Below, piece by piece: positions 22,501 through 29,506 of a stretch of DNA of 40,715 nt; position 1 is the stretch's first letter, and the number at the start of each line of letters is the position of its first letter. The notes beneath the pieces were generated by a model. The model was not told the DNA's origin and did no database searches. It saw only the letters and a program-made list of their open reading frames with translations. Position numbers and translations under genes: made by a program. This DNA comes from Paulinella micropora (taxonomy: Eukaryota; Cercozoa; Imbricatea; Euglyphida): NCBI GenBank assembly GCA_009731375.1, contig BJOX01000288.1, positions 450,836 to 491,550 on the forward strand. Reading direction: 5' to 3'.

Positions 22501-23729
22501 CCGCCATCCTTCGGATCTTTGTAGATGAGATCTTTGAGCGTGTTGTACGCTTCTAAGGCTTCATCATCCCACTTCTCAAAATCACCGAAGTCGATCATTC
22601 TCTCCAACTTAGCCCGAGTTGCACCCCAATTGGGTATGAACTGGCTGTAATATTGCGCCATCGCAAGAAATGAGTGCAGCTCTGTGCGATTCTTCGGCCT
22701 CTGCCGGCTCATGATCTCCTCCCTCTTCTCTTTGGATATCGAGACTCTATTGTAAGAGATTTCGTACCCCAAATATGTCACGCTTGTCTTTGCGAGTTGA
22801 CATTTCTTCAAATTACATTCCAGGCCAAATAGTTTGATACGCCTGAAAATATCTGTTAGATGGTCGATGTGCTCTTCCATCGTATTGGAGTACACGATAA
22901 TGTCATCGATATAACAAAATGCGTACTCTCCCGCCTTCTGTCCTCTTCTCCTCATGAAACCTCCCTCTGTCTGGTCATCATATTTGCTACTCAGCATGCT
23001 TTGCATCGCTTTCTGAAAGAGTCCCGGGGCCTGTTTGAGTCCCATCGGAAGTACTTTCCACTGATATATCTCCATTCCTACTACAAATGCAGTCAGCCAT
23101 CTGGACTTTTCATCCAGTGGAATTTGCCAGAAGCCATTCTTCAGATCAATGACTGAGTATAGCTTGGCGTTCCGCAATACTCGCCTTCCTTCTTCAAGAG
23201 TAGGTAATGGATTTCGTTCCCCCTCTAAAATTTTATTGACGCGGGCATAGTTAACCGTTAAGCGCCATTCTCCTCCCGGTTTAGGCACCAGTCTCGGTTG
23301 GGAAACTATTGGAGATGTCGATCTCTCAATGAAATCCTCATCGAGTAACTGCCGTGCTTGTTCTTCTGCGATCTTTGCTTCATGTATACTCAGATTTGCC
23401 CGTCGTGGCGCCGGTGAAGGCTCAGCACCTGGTATTTTACAAATAACCGCGGTGAAGTCTTCCGGCTTGACACCTCCCGCTTGAGGGGGGTCAAAAATCA
23501 TTTTGTTCGCCTTCAATCTCTCTTTCAAAACCTCTTTCTCCTTCTCCGTACCTGCTCCTCCTGCCAATTTCTCGTCTATCGCCGCCTTAAACTCCTCCTC
23601 TGACATTCTCTTGTGATGCTTGAGGGGTGCTCTGTCCTCCTCCAAGCCCAACTCTTCTTCTGATATATCGTCCATTCCCGTTTTTTCATATGTGGCAGTG
23701 TCTGGTTCGTCGCCCTCCGCCAGACCTAC
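19578..23729 (-). CDS. pol: Pol: reverse transcriptase, RNase H, integrase and C-terminal extension
   Basis: The frame is open from just after a TAG (23730-23732); the first ATG is at 23675, 18 codons in. Since the phase continues from the protease region, translation may enter by readthrough and not at that ATG. Numbering from the ATG (1365 aa): RT about 105-310 with the YIDD active site at 255-258; RNase H with D407 (VVDTDASKFAIGAVL), E451, D477 and D519; zinc-binding H725-x6-H732-x29-C762-x2-C765; integrase core D795, D855 and E891 with exactly 35 residues between the last two (DD35E); GPY/F module about 1010-1070 (KGPYQI). A tail of about 290 residues (1075-1365) follows that I do not recognise; no chromodomain pattern is evident. 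It copies the element RNA into DNA and inserts it. No catalytic residue is missing. The frame ends in tandem stops TAG-TAA. Confidence 0.95.
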   Translation of the reverse strand, partial: VGLAEGDEPDTATYEKTGMDDISEEELGLEEDRAPLKHHKRMSEEEFKAAIDEKLAGGAGTEKEKEVLKERLKANKMIFDPPQAGGVKPEDFTAVICKIPGAEPSPAPRRANLSIHEAKIAEEQARQLLDEDFIERSTSPIVSQPRLVPKPGGEWRLTVNYARVNKILEGERNPLPTLEEGRRVLRNAKLYSVIDLKNGFWQIPLDEKSRWLTAFVVGMEIYQWKVLPMGLKQAPGLFQKAMQSMLSSKYDDQTEGGFMRRRGQKAGEYAFCYIDDIIVYSNTMEEHIDHLTDIFRRIKLFGLECNLKKCQLAKTSVTYLGYEISYNRVSISKEKREEIMSRQRPKNRTELHSFLAMAQYYSQFIPNWGATRAKLERMIDFGDFEKWDDEALEAYNTLKDLIYKDPKDGGLVLMMPDFSKQFVVDTDASKFAIGAVLQQEDEEKKLRPIMFISRKLCSAERNYCTRQREALAVVWALKRLREYLWGGPQFIVRTDHQNLLWLMNHEQTGRLARWQAFLSCFNFTMVHLPGKRNVVADSLSRLEFHSEVAALVSSAEMEDLSPDCTYEVHHIESMQMARGVRYNRSGLRHSPQGPDHGICCTAHVLEDAEWSYEAYENMKAEIKQEEIKQEAYAEPPQENKEELDENPERIGVQLEDGTIHIASPTAWRQQQALDPEFKELIQLYKNPNELKMTKEIKEQQKEMGWRDGLLWYKGQHGRYASQPDKWTLWVPEKLRHIIFVAAHNCPLLAHPGRQRTHMFISRRFWWKKMKENIDEQVNACIPCKTSKTPLKANFGLIGTFPLHLGMFEFLHTDHVGPFPVTTEGYRYLLTAIDRATNYVWVVPVKDVTGETTAKALIDRIISQIGVPRKICSDRGSDFNNEVIDKLSAYYGMKWQYVTAYNPRANGKIERVHRPLKAALKMYCMKKKNQKAWVEAASSFAFAMNCLPSTALGGSKGSVSPYQLVYGREPAIPASLLHPKDSWADQDELFGVRLRAKMEAEQIVQAHREAERRKTDAEGVRQAHLDQVRFQVGDIVLLYHPQVPQGVSSKLFIHWKGPYQIMEQMGPLNYKIRGRGKVQIVNVRRLIKYDPFLLEDESVDQALKRMEADFKEVPPIRQEDISERDAYRAPIAEKEEAELENKRATDRKSAAGTQTRKRVESNVPEGKFTEAQIRRAQNDLIYDRPRKAIRTARSQGVHQEGSDDGDQDPRAGNDTLVHPSWKEGDAIGHISWAKDAFYLVRPAAQHVADDTLSDLYLMRVMAVPHKRHTRSNRISTAAQIIQPVLHFWRSLDPVEDPKVRQYLPVYKDAKKLETWDDTISPTDKDHTAWTIQALPRGVLDIPFDLAQGAIPHKIWDVLEQSTLDLTLVGGPPPGKGVRARKRRL

Positions 23730-23732
23730 CTA
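23730..23732 (-). other. In-phase TAG between protease and RT
   Basis: The stop reads ATG TAG GTA GGT in element sense, with the same phase open on both sides. UAG readthrough is the established way gammaretroviruses make Gag-Pol; whether it happens here is not shown. The alternative is a nonsense mutation. Confidence 0.85.
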
Positions 23733-25364
23733 CATATATATTAATCTCGCATATTGCAACGGAGCTTTTCGGGTGTAGAAACCATCGAAGCATGTGAATG
23801 CTTGAGGAATCAATTTCAACTTGTCCTGGTCTCTGAGCTTCCGCTTGTATGCACTGCTCTGCTCACGAGTCCCGAGACGACAAGCCACCACTAAGTGTTG
23901 CTTCCGTGAGGGCACCGGTATCGGATGATCAATAAGCCGGTCCCGTATCTCCTGCGCCCATATCGCCTTCTCATTGTACGGGAGTATGACCGTATATGGT
24001 TTATTATTTTCAAAAAGAGTGCGCAGGCACTTTTTCACTTCTGTCAGTGAGCGCGGCCACGTAGGCTCGTCACCCCAGAATTCGGTAATAAAGCTTTTAA
24101 TATCTTCTGCCGGGATATCAGGGAGTCGTCCCCTTCTCCTCGGTATAAACTCCTGTCTGTCCTTCTCTTCCACCTTTACGTGAAAGCAATACCCGTTGGT
24201 AATATATACATCGGCCCCTGCTCCTTCTTCAAATCTCGCCAACGATGGGCACCTTTTTCCCATGCATATAATCTCCTCTTTCCTCTTTTCAATGAGATCG
24301 TCTATCGACTTTTTATCCCATTGTGTAGAGACTGTAGCCGTATAGACCTCCGCCTCTCTCTTGTCTGACAGGTTTGAACCATCTTTAGACACCGCGTCCG
24401 TTGGCATATATGCCTCATATGCGTGTGTAATGGCCACCTGTTTCCCTTCCGATGCTACTCCTAGGTGTAGGGCCTCGTATGAGTCAATAGCATGGAGAGA
24501 ATCGACAGTATATTCTTCTCCTGGCTCTACGCCGTATATGACTCTTTTGGCGGCGCAATCAATCACTACGTTCATTGTCGCCAGTTGGTCGTACGACAAA
24601 AGAACAGATCCGTGGTATTCGGGGACAACGTACAAGTCCACTCGATATACTCGTCCGGATTTCAATTTAAAATTTAAAGTGATGATGCCCGTTATATCCG
24701 TCCGACTACTAACTCCTTTCAAGGTGCCAGATGATTTTTTCATATTAGTTTCTAACCACGCATGGTGTTTCGTAGTAAATTTCCGGCCGACAATATTAAT
24801 ATTCGCCATAGTATCATTACCAACGTTTATAAAGGTATTTAATGTTTCACAAAAAAGGTTCGTATAGCATAAAGCGTCTGGCCGGTGACTTTTTAAGGCC
24901 AATACAAGGAGCTTGTGTTCTAAAATCTGTATCCTTTTCTCGAGGTTCGCCTCCTCCTCCCTTTCCGCCGTTTTTGTAATGTCTTTTTGGGTATTGTTCA
25001 CAGGCGAAGGATGATTGTCCTTGCTTTCTCTGTTTGAGACCGTGAGGAGAGGTTGATGTCCTCCATCCTCCTTGTCTATTGTCTGTCTCGGCAAGTTGAT
25101 AAGATTAACTGCCGGTTCTATTCTTACTTTCTTCGGCTGTGGCTGCGACAGGCCCGCCTGCTTTCTCTTTGCCAGCGCTTTACTCGCCTGCCTATTAGCA
25201 GCATGCACTGTTTGTTGTCGTGATGGGTGTACTGGTATTGTACTACCTTTGAGTTGGTCTGTGGCCTGCTGTGGGCTCTTAGACTCACTGGTACCCTTGG
25301 TTGGGACCTGCACAACGGTGTATCGTGCAATGCATGTTGTTCTGTTTTCTCCCTCCTTCTCTAG
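23730..25364 (-). CDS. pro: Retropepsin-like protease region, with linkers
   Basis: 544 codons open between the TGA at 25365 and the TAG at 23730. No ATG lies near the start: the first in-phase alternative is a GTG at 25313, which argues that this part is reached from upstream. Numbering from 25313: a basic, Gln/Ser-rich linker 1-110, a short coiled-coil-like segment about 115-142, then a retropepsin-like core about 155-262. The core has VGNDTMANINIV (Asp at 167), a second strand around YVVPEYHGSVLLSYDQL (228-244) and NVVIDCAAKRVIYG, matching the spacing of the DTG and ILGxD motifs of Ty3 proteases. The glycine of DTG is replaced by Met, which is unusual for an aspartic protease. The remaining 265 residues up to RT are unassigned. 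Confidence 0.75.
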   Translation of the reverse strand, partial: LEKEGENRTTCIARYTVVQVPTKGTSESKSPQQATDQLKGSTIPVHPSRQQTVHAANRQASKALAKRKQAGLSQPQPKKVRIEPAVNLINLPRQTIDKEDGGHQPLLTVSNRESKDNHPSPVNNTQKDITKTAEREEEANLEKRIQILEHKLLVLALKSHRPDALCYTNLFCETLNTFINVGNDTMANINIVGRKFTTKHHAWLETNMKKSSGTLKGVSSRTDITGIITLNFKLKSGRVYRVDLYVVPEYHGSVLLSYDQLATMNVVIDCAAKRVIYGVEPGEEYTVDSLHAIDSYEALHLGVASEGKQVAITHAYEAYMPTDAVSKDGSNLSDKREAEVYTATVSTQWDKKSIDDLIEKRKEEIICMGKRCPSLARFEEGAGADVYITNGYCFHVKVEEKDRQEFIPRRRGRLPDIPAEDIKSFITEFWGDEPTWPRSLTEVKKCLRTLFENNKPYTVILPYNEKAIWAQEIRDRLIDHPIPVPSRKQHLVVACRLGTREQSSAYKRKLRDQDKLKLIPQAFTCFDGFYTRKAPLQYARLIYM

Positions 25365-25367
25365 TCA
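25365..25367 (-). other. In-phase TGA between nucleocapsid-like region and protease
   Basis: The TGA follows a Ser-rich linker; the phase stays open on both sides. It could be a readthrough site or a nonsense change. Confidence 0.8.
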
Positions 25368-26045
25368 TTGGACTACCTCAAATCTGTTACCTGAGTCGGC
25401 ATCAGTGTCGGTAGTGGTTGCGCCTGATGTCGCATAGGCCTGTGGTGCTGAGGAACTCGAGCTTGAGCTCGAGCCGTCTGCCCAGCCCCCATCTCTGTGG
25501 TACGGGCGCTCTGCGCTGCCGTATCCACCTCGGCCAACCCATCTTCCTCCTCCTCTACCTTGAAATACACCTCTTCCTCCTCCTCTTCTCACAAATCCTC
25601 TCTCCCCCCCGCGAGTGTATGTGCCTCGTGCGAAAGGGGCTCCTCCTCCTCGATTGATTCCTCTCCCTCCTCCTCTTCCTCGTGTTCCACCTCTTCCTCT
25701 ACTTGCGGCTTCTATGGCTGCCGTCTTCTGATCATCTCTAGCGAAAAGAGAATTGATCGCGTCAGCTAGTTCGTGGTCATGGTCCGCGACATCCTGTAAT
25801 TTCCACCCCTGATCCTTGCGCAGTCGGCGCAGAACGGCGACGGTGTTGGTTTCGTCCGACCGTACGTTCTTGAGGAGTGTGTTTCGGATGCGGGTGTCCT
25901 CGACATCGTGGTTGTACGGGCATTTCTTATTTGTGTGTTTGAAACATTGTGCCCGTGCCCACCAACGAATACAAGGTGTGTTAGCTTCACGACTGTTCTC
26001 TCTTGGTCGCTTTCCTAGAGATCGTTGCGTATGTGCGGCTTGCGG
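25365..26045 (-). CDS. Nucleocapsid-like region: CCCH zinc finger and RGG boxes
   Basis: 226 codons open between TAA (26046) and TGA (25365), without an ATG near its start. About residue 29 begins a C-x8-C-x7-C-x3-H motif (CIRWWARAQC, FKHTNKK, CPYNH) at roughly 25908-25973. This resembles CCCH RNA-binding fingers and not the CCHC knuckle usual in retroelement Gag. Downstream, about 25490-25700, is an Arg/Gly-rich segment of repeated RGG and GRGGG motifs, then a run of Ser and a Thr/Asp-rich linker. Position between the Gag segments and protease, plus the RNA-binding signature, make this the likely RNA-packaging part of Gag. Confidence 0.75.
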   Translation of the reverse strand, partial: PQAAHTQRSLGKRPRENSREANTPCIRWWARAQCFKHTNKKCPYNHDVEDTRIRNTLLKNVRSDETNTVAVLRRLRKDQGWKLQDVADHDHELADAINSLFARDDQKTAAIEAASRGRGGTRGRGGGRGINRGGGAPFARGTYTRGGERGFVRRGGGRGVFQGRGGGRWVGRGGYGSAERPYHRDGGWADGSSSSSSSSAPQAYATSGATTTDTDADSGNRFEVVQ

Positions 26046-26048
26046 TTA
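26046..26048 (-). other. In-phase TAA before the nucleocapsid-like region
   Basis: The TAA follows an Ala/Ser linker (SASASA) and the frame is open on both sides. Confidence 0.8.
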
Positions 26049-26747
26049 AGCAGAAGCCGATGCAGAACCGATCAAGGATGCTGTCTGGCTGTCGAGCCTC
26101 TGACAAGCGGTCATTACTTCGGTCCACAACATTTTTGGGCTCACGGCCTTAGTCGTGGCCTCAAAGACGCTCATCTCCAAAAAGTTCAAGTGCTTTACCT
26201 TGTCGAAGGTTTTGCAGTCTTGCATGAGCAGTGTGAGCTTATTTTTGTTGTAGACGTGCAAAGCACTGAGGAAATATAGGAGTATGGCTTTGTGGTTATA
26301 AAAGAGAGTGTACTGGGTGCCCACATTTGTTAAGACAGATGCAAGCTGAGTGACAGACTGCAACTGCTCCGATACTAAGTCGAAAATTTCAAACCCAATC
26401 AATGTGCCAGTGCACAAGTGTTGGTATCCACTTGCCTTAAAGTATCGAATGAGGGCAGCAATGGCCAGAGTACAACTCATCTCTGCATGTCCACCTTTCC
26501 TTGCTAGCTCCTCCTCTCCTCTGTACTTCTCGTAAGTTATACGATCAAAACCAGCTCCAAGGAGGGATCGATCACAGAGATGTTCTATGATTTCATACTC
26601 CTGCTCCACCTCACACTGGTTTTGCTGGAAGCATCTGTCCATCTCATTGAACTTAGTCATGAGGGTCTTCTCTGTGTCAGCCTCATTGGCAGTGATAGCA
26701 TAGAGCTTAAGGCCCCCTCCCCCAATTTTGATTTTAGCTAGGGCTGC
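26046..26747 (-). CDS. gag: Gag segment 2, unrecognised helical domain
   Basis: 233 codons open between the TAG at 26748 and the TAA at 26046; the first ATG is at 26660 (204 aa). A Gly-rich hinge (KIGGGGLK) comes first, then a mostly helical region with LARKGGHAEMSCTLAIAALI and LLYFLSALHVYNKNKLTLL. I find no match to a known capsid signature from memory, such as a major homology region. Its place after segment 1 and before the zinc finger suggests a capsid half; this is inference from order alone. Confidence 0.6.
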   Translation of the reverse strand, partial: AALAKIKIGGGGLKLYAITANEADTEKTLMTKFNEMDRCFQQNQCEVEQEYEIIEHLCDRSLLGAGFDRITYEKYRGEEELARKGGHAEMSCTLAIAALIRYFKASGYQHLCTGTLIGFEIFDLVSEQLQSVTQLASVLTNVGTQYTLFYNHKAILLYFLSALHVYNKNKLTLLMQDCKTFDKVKHLNFLEMSVFEATTKAVSPKMLWTEVMTACQRLDSQTASLIGSASASA

Positions 26748-26750
26748 CTA
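26748..26750 (-). other. In-phase TAG between Gag segments 1 and 2
   Basis: The TAG comes after a Gly-rich, Lys-rich linker; the same phase continues open for 233 codons. It could be a readthrough site or a nonsense change. Confidence 0.8.
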
Positions 26751-27989
26751 CAGCGCCTGCTTTTTCTTCTGGGAGTCAGTCAAGTTAATTACTGTTCCTC
26801 CCCCTTGGGGTCCTCCTCCTGTGGGCCCTCCTCCTGCTTTCTTGGGAGCTGGGTTAGATGTGGTAGGTGGAGCCGTTGGCTGTGGAGCTACCCGTGCTAC
26901 TGCCATTGCCACAGCTATCTTCTCCTTCTGCTCCTTCTCCTCTTTCTGTCTCGTCTCTTCTTCTTTCACCTGTCGTGCTAGATGAGTCACGAACTGTGCA
27001 AGCCCTGTGGCACTAGAGAGGAAGTGTGCCTTTTCTCTCATGGAAGACTTATCAGCTCTGTTATTATTTGGGATTGTTGTGAGAGGGCCTTTAATGAGAG
27101 TGTGATTCTTCGTGTGGGCCCATTGTTTCCATGTTGGTTTTTGCTCCTTCCCCTCAAAGAGGCCCTTATGGAGTTGTGTGAGGCGTTCAAGCACCTGACA
27201 AGACTGGTCAACCTCCTCGTAAACAGGATGTTGCCTTGTGTTGTCTTTCAGTGCTTTGTACATTTCGTTGTAAGCCCGTGTGAAGGCAGTTACAAAAGCC
27301 TCAAGGGCAAACTCAATGCCACTTTGGTTTCTACCTTCGAACTTTCTTTCTAGATTCTTGATATCAGTGGGGACACCACAGACAGACAGCCATGCTGCAG
27401 TTGTGCGTTCATTTTTCCACTGTATGTTTGTGCGTTCATAAAATTCCGCAACGAGCACAGCAGCGTAGAGTGTTGCAGATATGTCGTATATGTCGCACAG
27501 TGTAAGAGTGTCGCCATACTTGATATCCTGCAATGGCACTCTTTCGTGCTCAAACCTCACTTTGTTGAAGAGAGGCTTCGCAAGGCCGGGAATTTCGATC
27601 AGGAGGTTGCTTTGACCTTGTCCTGGTCTATTCCTTTTCTCGTAAGGAATGTAGATGTGTGTTTTATAATAGGTTGGGTAGTTAAGGAAGAAGGACTCTT
27701 CATCATCATATGTAGCCAACTGTTCCCATGTATTTGGGATATTCTGGCCAACATCCTCCATCTCTCTCTCTGCCTCTGTCAGTGGAGAGCCTCCAGTCTG
27801 ACCTGCACTCGCTTCTTGTGCATTACCCCCCCCTGTCGACTCTACATCGGCTGTATACGTATACTCCTCTCTCTCCTCTCCATCTCTATCCCCCCTCTCT
27901 TCTGAGTACTGAGTCTCCTGCTCCTCTCCTCCCTCACTAGGACCATAATCAGTTGGTGTCACACCAGCCTGCTCATTCTCGTCTTCCAT
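26748..27989 (-). CDS. gag: Gag segment 1, unrecognised, acidic N-terminus
   Basis: 413 aa from the first ATG after the 5' LTR (27989), the only Gag part with a conventional start. Residues 1-95 are strongly acidic and low-complexity. About 100-345 is a folded, mostly helical region (LCDIYDISATLYAAVLVAEF, GIEFALEAFVTAFTRAYNEM). About 338-358 is a Lys/Glu-rich coiled-coil-like stretch, and 385-398 is Gly/Pro-rich (GGGPTGGGPQGGG). Position next to the leader makes it the N-terminal structural protein. I do not recognise a matrix or capsid family, so the name Gag rests on context. Confidence 0.7.
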   Translation of the reverse strand: MEDENEQAGVTPTDYGPSEGGEEQETQYSEERGDRDGEEREEYTYTADVESTGGGNAQEASAGQTGGSPLTEAEREMEDVGQNIPNTWEQLATYDDEESFFLNYPTYYKTHIYIPYEKRNRPGQGQSNLLIEIPGLAKPLFNKVRFEHERVPLQDIKYGDTLTLCDIYDISATLYAAVLVAEFYERTNIQWKNERTTAAWLSVCGVPTDIKNLERKFEGRNQSGIEFALEAFVTAFTRAYNEMYKALKDNTRQHPVYEEVDQSCQVLERLTQLHKGLFEGKEQKPTWKQWAHTKNHTLIKGPLTTIPNNNRADKSSMREKAHFLSSATGLAQFVTHLARQVKEEETRQKEEKEQKEKIAVAMAVARVAPQPTAPPTTSNPAPKKAGGGPTGGGPQGGGTVINLTDSQKKKQAL

Positions 27990-28614
27990 CTTATGTTATG
28001 AGAGTCACGTCTGCTTTTTTTTTTTTTTTTTTTTCTCTGTTATTCTTATCACTCTATGCAACCTTCTTCTCCTTCTTCCTTTTCTCTGTTGAAATAGTTA
28101 TGGGGCGTCAGGCCCTACACAGAGATAACGATAGTTTGGTCAAAAGAGCTGTTTTGTAGAAGTCAGTCTGTCGTCGGACAGTGCTTCGATATTTGTCTTG
28201 CTCTTGTGTGAGAGATGTGTAATCTCCTCTGGTTTCTGCAGAGAAAATGCAAGGAAAATGGTTCAGAACAGAGAGTGGGAGTGCTTTGCTCGTTTCCCCT
28301 CTGTCTGTGTGTTTGTCCGATGTTTGTTTCGCACTTGTCCTACTTGGCTTTATGCAAGCAGCAAGAGGGAGTGGAGTAGGTGTGGTCTGGTGTCTTGTAG
28401 AAGAGCACACAGAAGCCAAATGTGCACAAGGGCTAAAGGTTATGCCAGCTTGTGACAAATTGATTGCTTGTTTGTAAGTTTTTTGTTTGAGGATGAGTAG
28501 GAGTGTTTGTTTTCGTCTGATGTCTGTGCGACAGATCAGCGAAAAATAAATTTGTGCTTATCTGATGTCTGTATGACAGATCAGAAAAGAAATCAGCCTT
28601 TAGCTATGGACTCC
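27990..28614 (-). promoter_or_regulatory. 5' leader with two tandem stem-loops near the primer site
   Basis: About 630 nt between the 5' LTR and the first ATG. It contains a 20-base T-run (plus strand) at about 28015-28034. Next to the primer site are two near-identical hairpins of about 23 nt, CTGATGTCTGT-loop-ACAGATCAG (28517-28539 and 28562-28584). Their place fits packaging or dimerisation signals of retroelement RNA; that role is inference. Confidence 0.5.
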
Positions 28615-28615
28615 A
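28600..28615 (-). promoter_or_regulatory. Candidate primer binding site
   Basis: TGGAGTCCATAGCTAA in element sense, two bases inside the 5' LTR. TGG is the complement of a tRNA CCA end, as expected. I cannot match the rest to a specific tRNA from memory. Confidence 0.45.
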
Positions 28616-28617
28616 AA

Positions 28618-28835
28618 TGTACTATCCCCAACGATAGCTTAATGGAAGAGTAAGTCGGTAATATAACCAAACACAGTCCTCAAAAAAGAGAATGATGTCT
28701 CGTTATATTAGCTCAGTGACGCAAAGACAAAAAGCAGCCAAACGACCAGGATCAAATTGGCATTTCAGACGTGTCCGGCCAGACGAAATCTATAAATAAG
28801 TTTTTTACCGGATAATTCGGGGGGTGATGTCCACA
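28618..28835 (-). repeat. 5' LTR of the Ty3/gypsy-type element
   Basis: 218 bp, TG...CA termini. In element sense it carries a TATTTATAG TATA-like word about 38 nt from its start (28791-28798), a weak promoter candidate. The TTGT target duplication follows at 28836. Confidence 0.93.
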
Positions 28836-28839
28836 TTGT

Positions 28840-29149
28840 ATTAATAGCTTCTAGGCAAAATATTATAATATTAATATAATAATAAACACAAATCCTTTGG
28901 TGGAGCTTTATTATAATTTATGACTCATGATAATAAAAGATGATTCCAATTCTTAAAAGTCTTAAACTGATGAAATTACTATGATACATGTCCCCAAAAG
29001 TAAAAAAATACAGGTTTTGTGATTTCGAGTTTTTGTCTTCTACAGACATTGACATTACACACTTGAAAGTGGGAGAAATACGTTTAATGATCATACAAAA
29101 CGACTTATCTATTCATCTGTGTAAGAAATAATTCTCAAGCTACAACATA
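28840..29149. other. AT-rich flank, no gene
   Basis: Between the gypsy-type LTR and the piggyBac relic; possibly decayed interior of that relic, but no transposase coding can be recognised. Confidence 0.4.
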
Positions 29150-29159
29150 TTAGATTTTC

Positions 29160-29502
29160 ATGTTTCGACAAGGAAAAAATCGCACACGGGTCTTCAGAAG
29201 CTCAGGGTGTGCAGACATGAAGGTGGAAAAAAACCGAAAGTGACAATTTCCTAAAAAACTTGGTGGTTCCGAAAAGCAGAAAAAAACTGGTTGGTACCTA
29301 TTTTTGATAACTTTCACATAATTCACTTCCCAATAAGATCTTACCTCCGTACCTTCACGTATCGATAGAGCATGTCTTGAAATATTAATAACCAGCTTAT
29401 TTCAGTATTATTACGTTGAGAAATGATGATTTTATTCAGTTTGAAAAACACTGCCACATTTGTGGCAATCATCCACAAATGTGGCGCTCGCCCGGTTAAG
29501 GG
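29160..29502 (-). mobile_element. 5' end of a second, truncated piggyBac element
   Basis: The right edge ends CCGGTTAAGGG followed by TTAA (29503-29506), the same 11 terminal bases as the intact piggyBac. Two palindromic 12-mers, CCACATTTGTGG (29454-29465) and CCACAAATGTGG (29473-29484), sit where the intact copy has its 14-mer pair. From an ATG at 29218 the minus strand starts MSAHPELL, clearly related to MSAHQELL of the intact exon 1, and then diverges into stops. No partner end is found to the left. Confidence 0.75.
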
Positions 29503-29506
29503 TTAA

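Larger units (their letters stand above)
18537..28835 (-). mobile_element. Ty3/gypsy-type LTR retrotransposon, 10.3 kb
   Basis: LTRs of 219 and 218 bp (18537-18755, 28618-28835) differ at three bases and one C-run length, so the insertion is young. A 4-bp duplication TTGT flanks it (18533-18536, 28836-28839). In element sense the LTR starts TGTGGACATC and ends GATAGTACA. The domain order Gag-PR-RT-RNaseH-integrase with a GPY/F module places it in the Ty3/gypsy group. All coding parts share one phase from 27989 to 19578 and are separated by four stop codons. The leader is about 630 nt and the 3' untranslated part about 820 nt; there is no envelope-like frame after pol. Confidence 0.93.

Noticed and set aside
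19578-27989. Reassigned stop codons (a variant nuclear code) as explanation for the in-phase stops
   Set aside because: All three stop codons would need reassignment, while pol ends in tandem TAG-TAA and the piggyBac frame ends normally with no in-frame stop inside. Readthrough or mutation is simpler.
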